From the NCBI GenBank assembly GCA_024278035.1, contig JAJRUA010000316.1, positions 1-5,505 on the forward strand: a DNA stretch of 5,505 bases, read 5' to 3'. Positions 4,403-5,505 of the stretch are shown piece by piece. The notes under the pieces are model-generated. The model did no database searches. It was not told where the DNA came from and was given only the letters and a program-made list of their open reading frames with translations. Every line of letters starts with the position of its first letter. Within the stretch, counting starts at the first letter, position 1. The position numbers and the translations under genes are program-made. Source of the stretch: Planctomycetota bacterium. GTDB taxonomy: Bacteria; Planctomycetota; Planctomycetia; Pirellulales; Lacipirellulaceae.

Positions 4403-5505
4403 CTTTCGGGTACGCATCGTCCCATTCTCTGACGTGGGGATCGCCCAGCTTGCCGACGCTTTTGGCGACGAGCATTGCCACTGTTGCGTCGCCCGTGACG
4501 TTGGCGATCGTTCGGCACATGTCGAGCACCCGATCGACGGCAAAGATAAGAGCGATTCCTTCTTCGGGGACGCCGATCGTTCCCAGCACGATCACCAGCA
4601 TCACGATTCCCGCACTAGGGACCGCCGCCGTGCCAATCGAAGCTAAGGTGGCCGTAAGAACAATCGCCAGTTGGTCGTAGAGCGTTAGGTCCATGCCAAA
4701 GGCTTGGGCAATAAAGACGGCAGCCACCGATTGGTAAAGACTCGTTCCATCCATGTTGATGGTCGCTCCGATCGGTAGGACAAAGCTCGCTACTTCTTCA
4801 TCAACGCCAAGGTGCTCTTCGACGCGTTCCATGGTGACTGGCAGTGTCGCCGCAGAGCTGCTGGTGCTGAACGCCAATAACTGTGCCGGCGCAATGCCTC
4901 GGAAAAACGAAAAGTAACTTCGTCCCGTCCCCCAGACGACGAGCATCGGATAAAAACCAAGAATTAGAATGGCAAGCCCTGCTACGACACAAAAACTGTA
5001 GAGAAGCAGTGCCCGAAAGACATCCCAAGAAGGGGTCTCCGCTACGAGCGCTGCCAACAAAGCGAACACACCGAACGGTGCGGCAAGCATGATGAGATCG
5101 ATCAGCTTGAGAATCACTTCGTTGAGGCCATCGAAAAACGCCTTCACAGGGGCCGCCTTGTCGTCCGGCGTAAGGATGAGTCCCACGCCAAACAGAATCA
5201 CAAAAAAGATGACTTGCAGCATGTTGCCATTGCCGCTTGCCGCTGCAAACAGATTGCTTGGCACGAGATCAATCAGCGGCTGCAAAGGCCCCTGGGCTTT
5301 GGTTTCGGCAGCCAGGGCGATTTTTCCCGCGGCGTCACCGCTGTAAGCCTCTGCCAGTTGCAAACGGACCGTCTCGTCGATCACGTTGCCCGGCTGGACG
5401 ATGTTGACGATCACGAGCCCCAGCGTTACCGCCACCACGGTCGTGCACAGATAGAGGGCAACCGTCCGGCCCCCCATCGACGAGAGCTTCGACAAGTCAC
5501 GCATA
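4398..5505 (-). CDS. Dicarboxylate/acidic amino acid:cation symporter (partial, N-terminus outside window)
   Basis: This inner-membrane secondary transporter belongs to the GltP/DctA/GltPh family, which imports glutamate, aspartate or C4-dicarboxylates with Na+ or H+. The frame runs off the right edge; counting from the ATG at 5504, 368 residues are visible. They begin just before helix 3 (TVALYLCTTVVAVTLGLVIV), so helices 1-2, roughly 70 residues, are missing, and the ATG is probably internal. Transport-core motifs are intact: SSSAATLP at 215-222 (hairpin 1), NMDGT at 250-254 (helix 7), ASIGTAAVPSAG at 288-299 (hairpin 2) and helix 8 with D324, D328, R331, N335 and D339. These match the spacing of GltPh D390, D394, R397, N401 and D405. 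The arginine at R331 favours an acidic substrate over the neutral ones of ASCT-type members. Substrate and coupling ion cannot be fixed from sequence alone. The gene converges on ilvB. Confidence 0.95.
   Translation of the reverse strand, partial: MRDLSKLSSMGGRTVALYLCTTVVAVTLGLVIVNIVQPGNVIDETVRLQLAEAYSGDAAGKIALAAETKAQGPLQPLIDLVPSNLFAAASGNGNMLQVIFFVILFGVGLILTPDDKAAPVKAFFDGLNEVILKLIDLIMLAAPFGVFALLAALVAETPSWDVFRALLLYSFCVVAGLAILILGFYPMLVVWGTGRSYFSFFRGIAPAQLLAFSTSSSAATLPVTMERVEEHLGVDEEVASFVLPIGATINMDGTSLYQSVAAVFIAQAFGMDLTLYDQLAIVLTATLASIGTAAVPSAGIVMLVIVLGTIGVPEEGIALIFAVDRVLDMCRTIANVTGDATVAMLVAKSVGKLGDPHVREWDDAYPKE

Overview
The window looks like ordinary chromosomal DNA from a moderately GC-rich bacterium, most likely a planctomycete of the Pirellula/Rhodopirellula/Blastopirellula type. 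That placement rests on the character of two small proteins, on the form of the acetolactate synthase, on weak or absent Shine-Dalgarno sequences, and on GC-rich palindromic repeats between genes. It is a judgement from memory of the families, not a database result.

Layout, left to right. A gene tail (1-72, +) ends in an ATGA overlap with hemE, uroporphyrinogen decarboxylase of haem synthesis (69-1211, +). A long hairpin repeat (1215-1293) separates hemE from a convergent 93-residue conserved-type small protein (1324-1605, -). Upstream of that small gene, on its own strand, are a candidate promoter with a perfect 14-bp palindrome in its spacer (1716-1742), a leader that can fold as three nested stems (1622-1703) and a weak ribosome binding site. 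A 75-residue two-helix membrane protein follows (1981-2208, +), then a second hairpin repeat (2243-2297). Next is an ilvB-type acetolactate synthase large subunit (2541-4325, +). Convergent with it is a dicarboxylate/acidic amino acid:cation symporter of the GltP/DctA family (4398-5505, -), whose first two membrane helices lie beyond the right edge.

The three recognised genes belong to separate pathways (haem, branched-chain amino acids, solute uptake) and do not form one operon. The only likely cotranscribed pair is the partial gene and hemE. No ilvN regulatory subunit gene follows ilvB here.

The less routine material is between the genes. One palindromic repeat occurs twice, in opposite orientations, on either side of ilvB (2419-2476 and 4348-4402). 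Two other hairpin repeats sit at gene ends. The unknown 93-residue gene has an unusually organised upstream region. I see no mobile-element gene, CRISPR array, tRNA, rRNA or phage gene, and no clear new multi-gene system.
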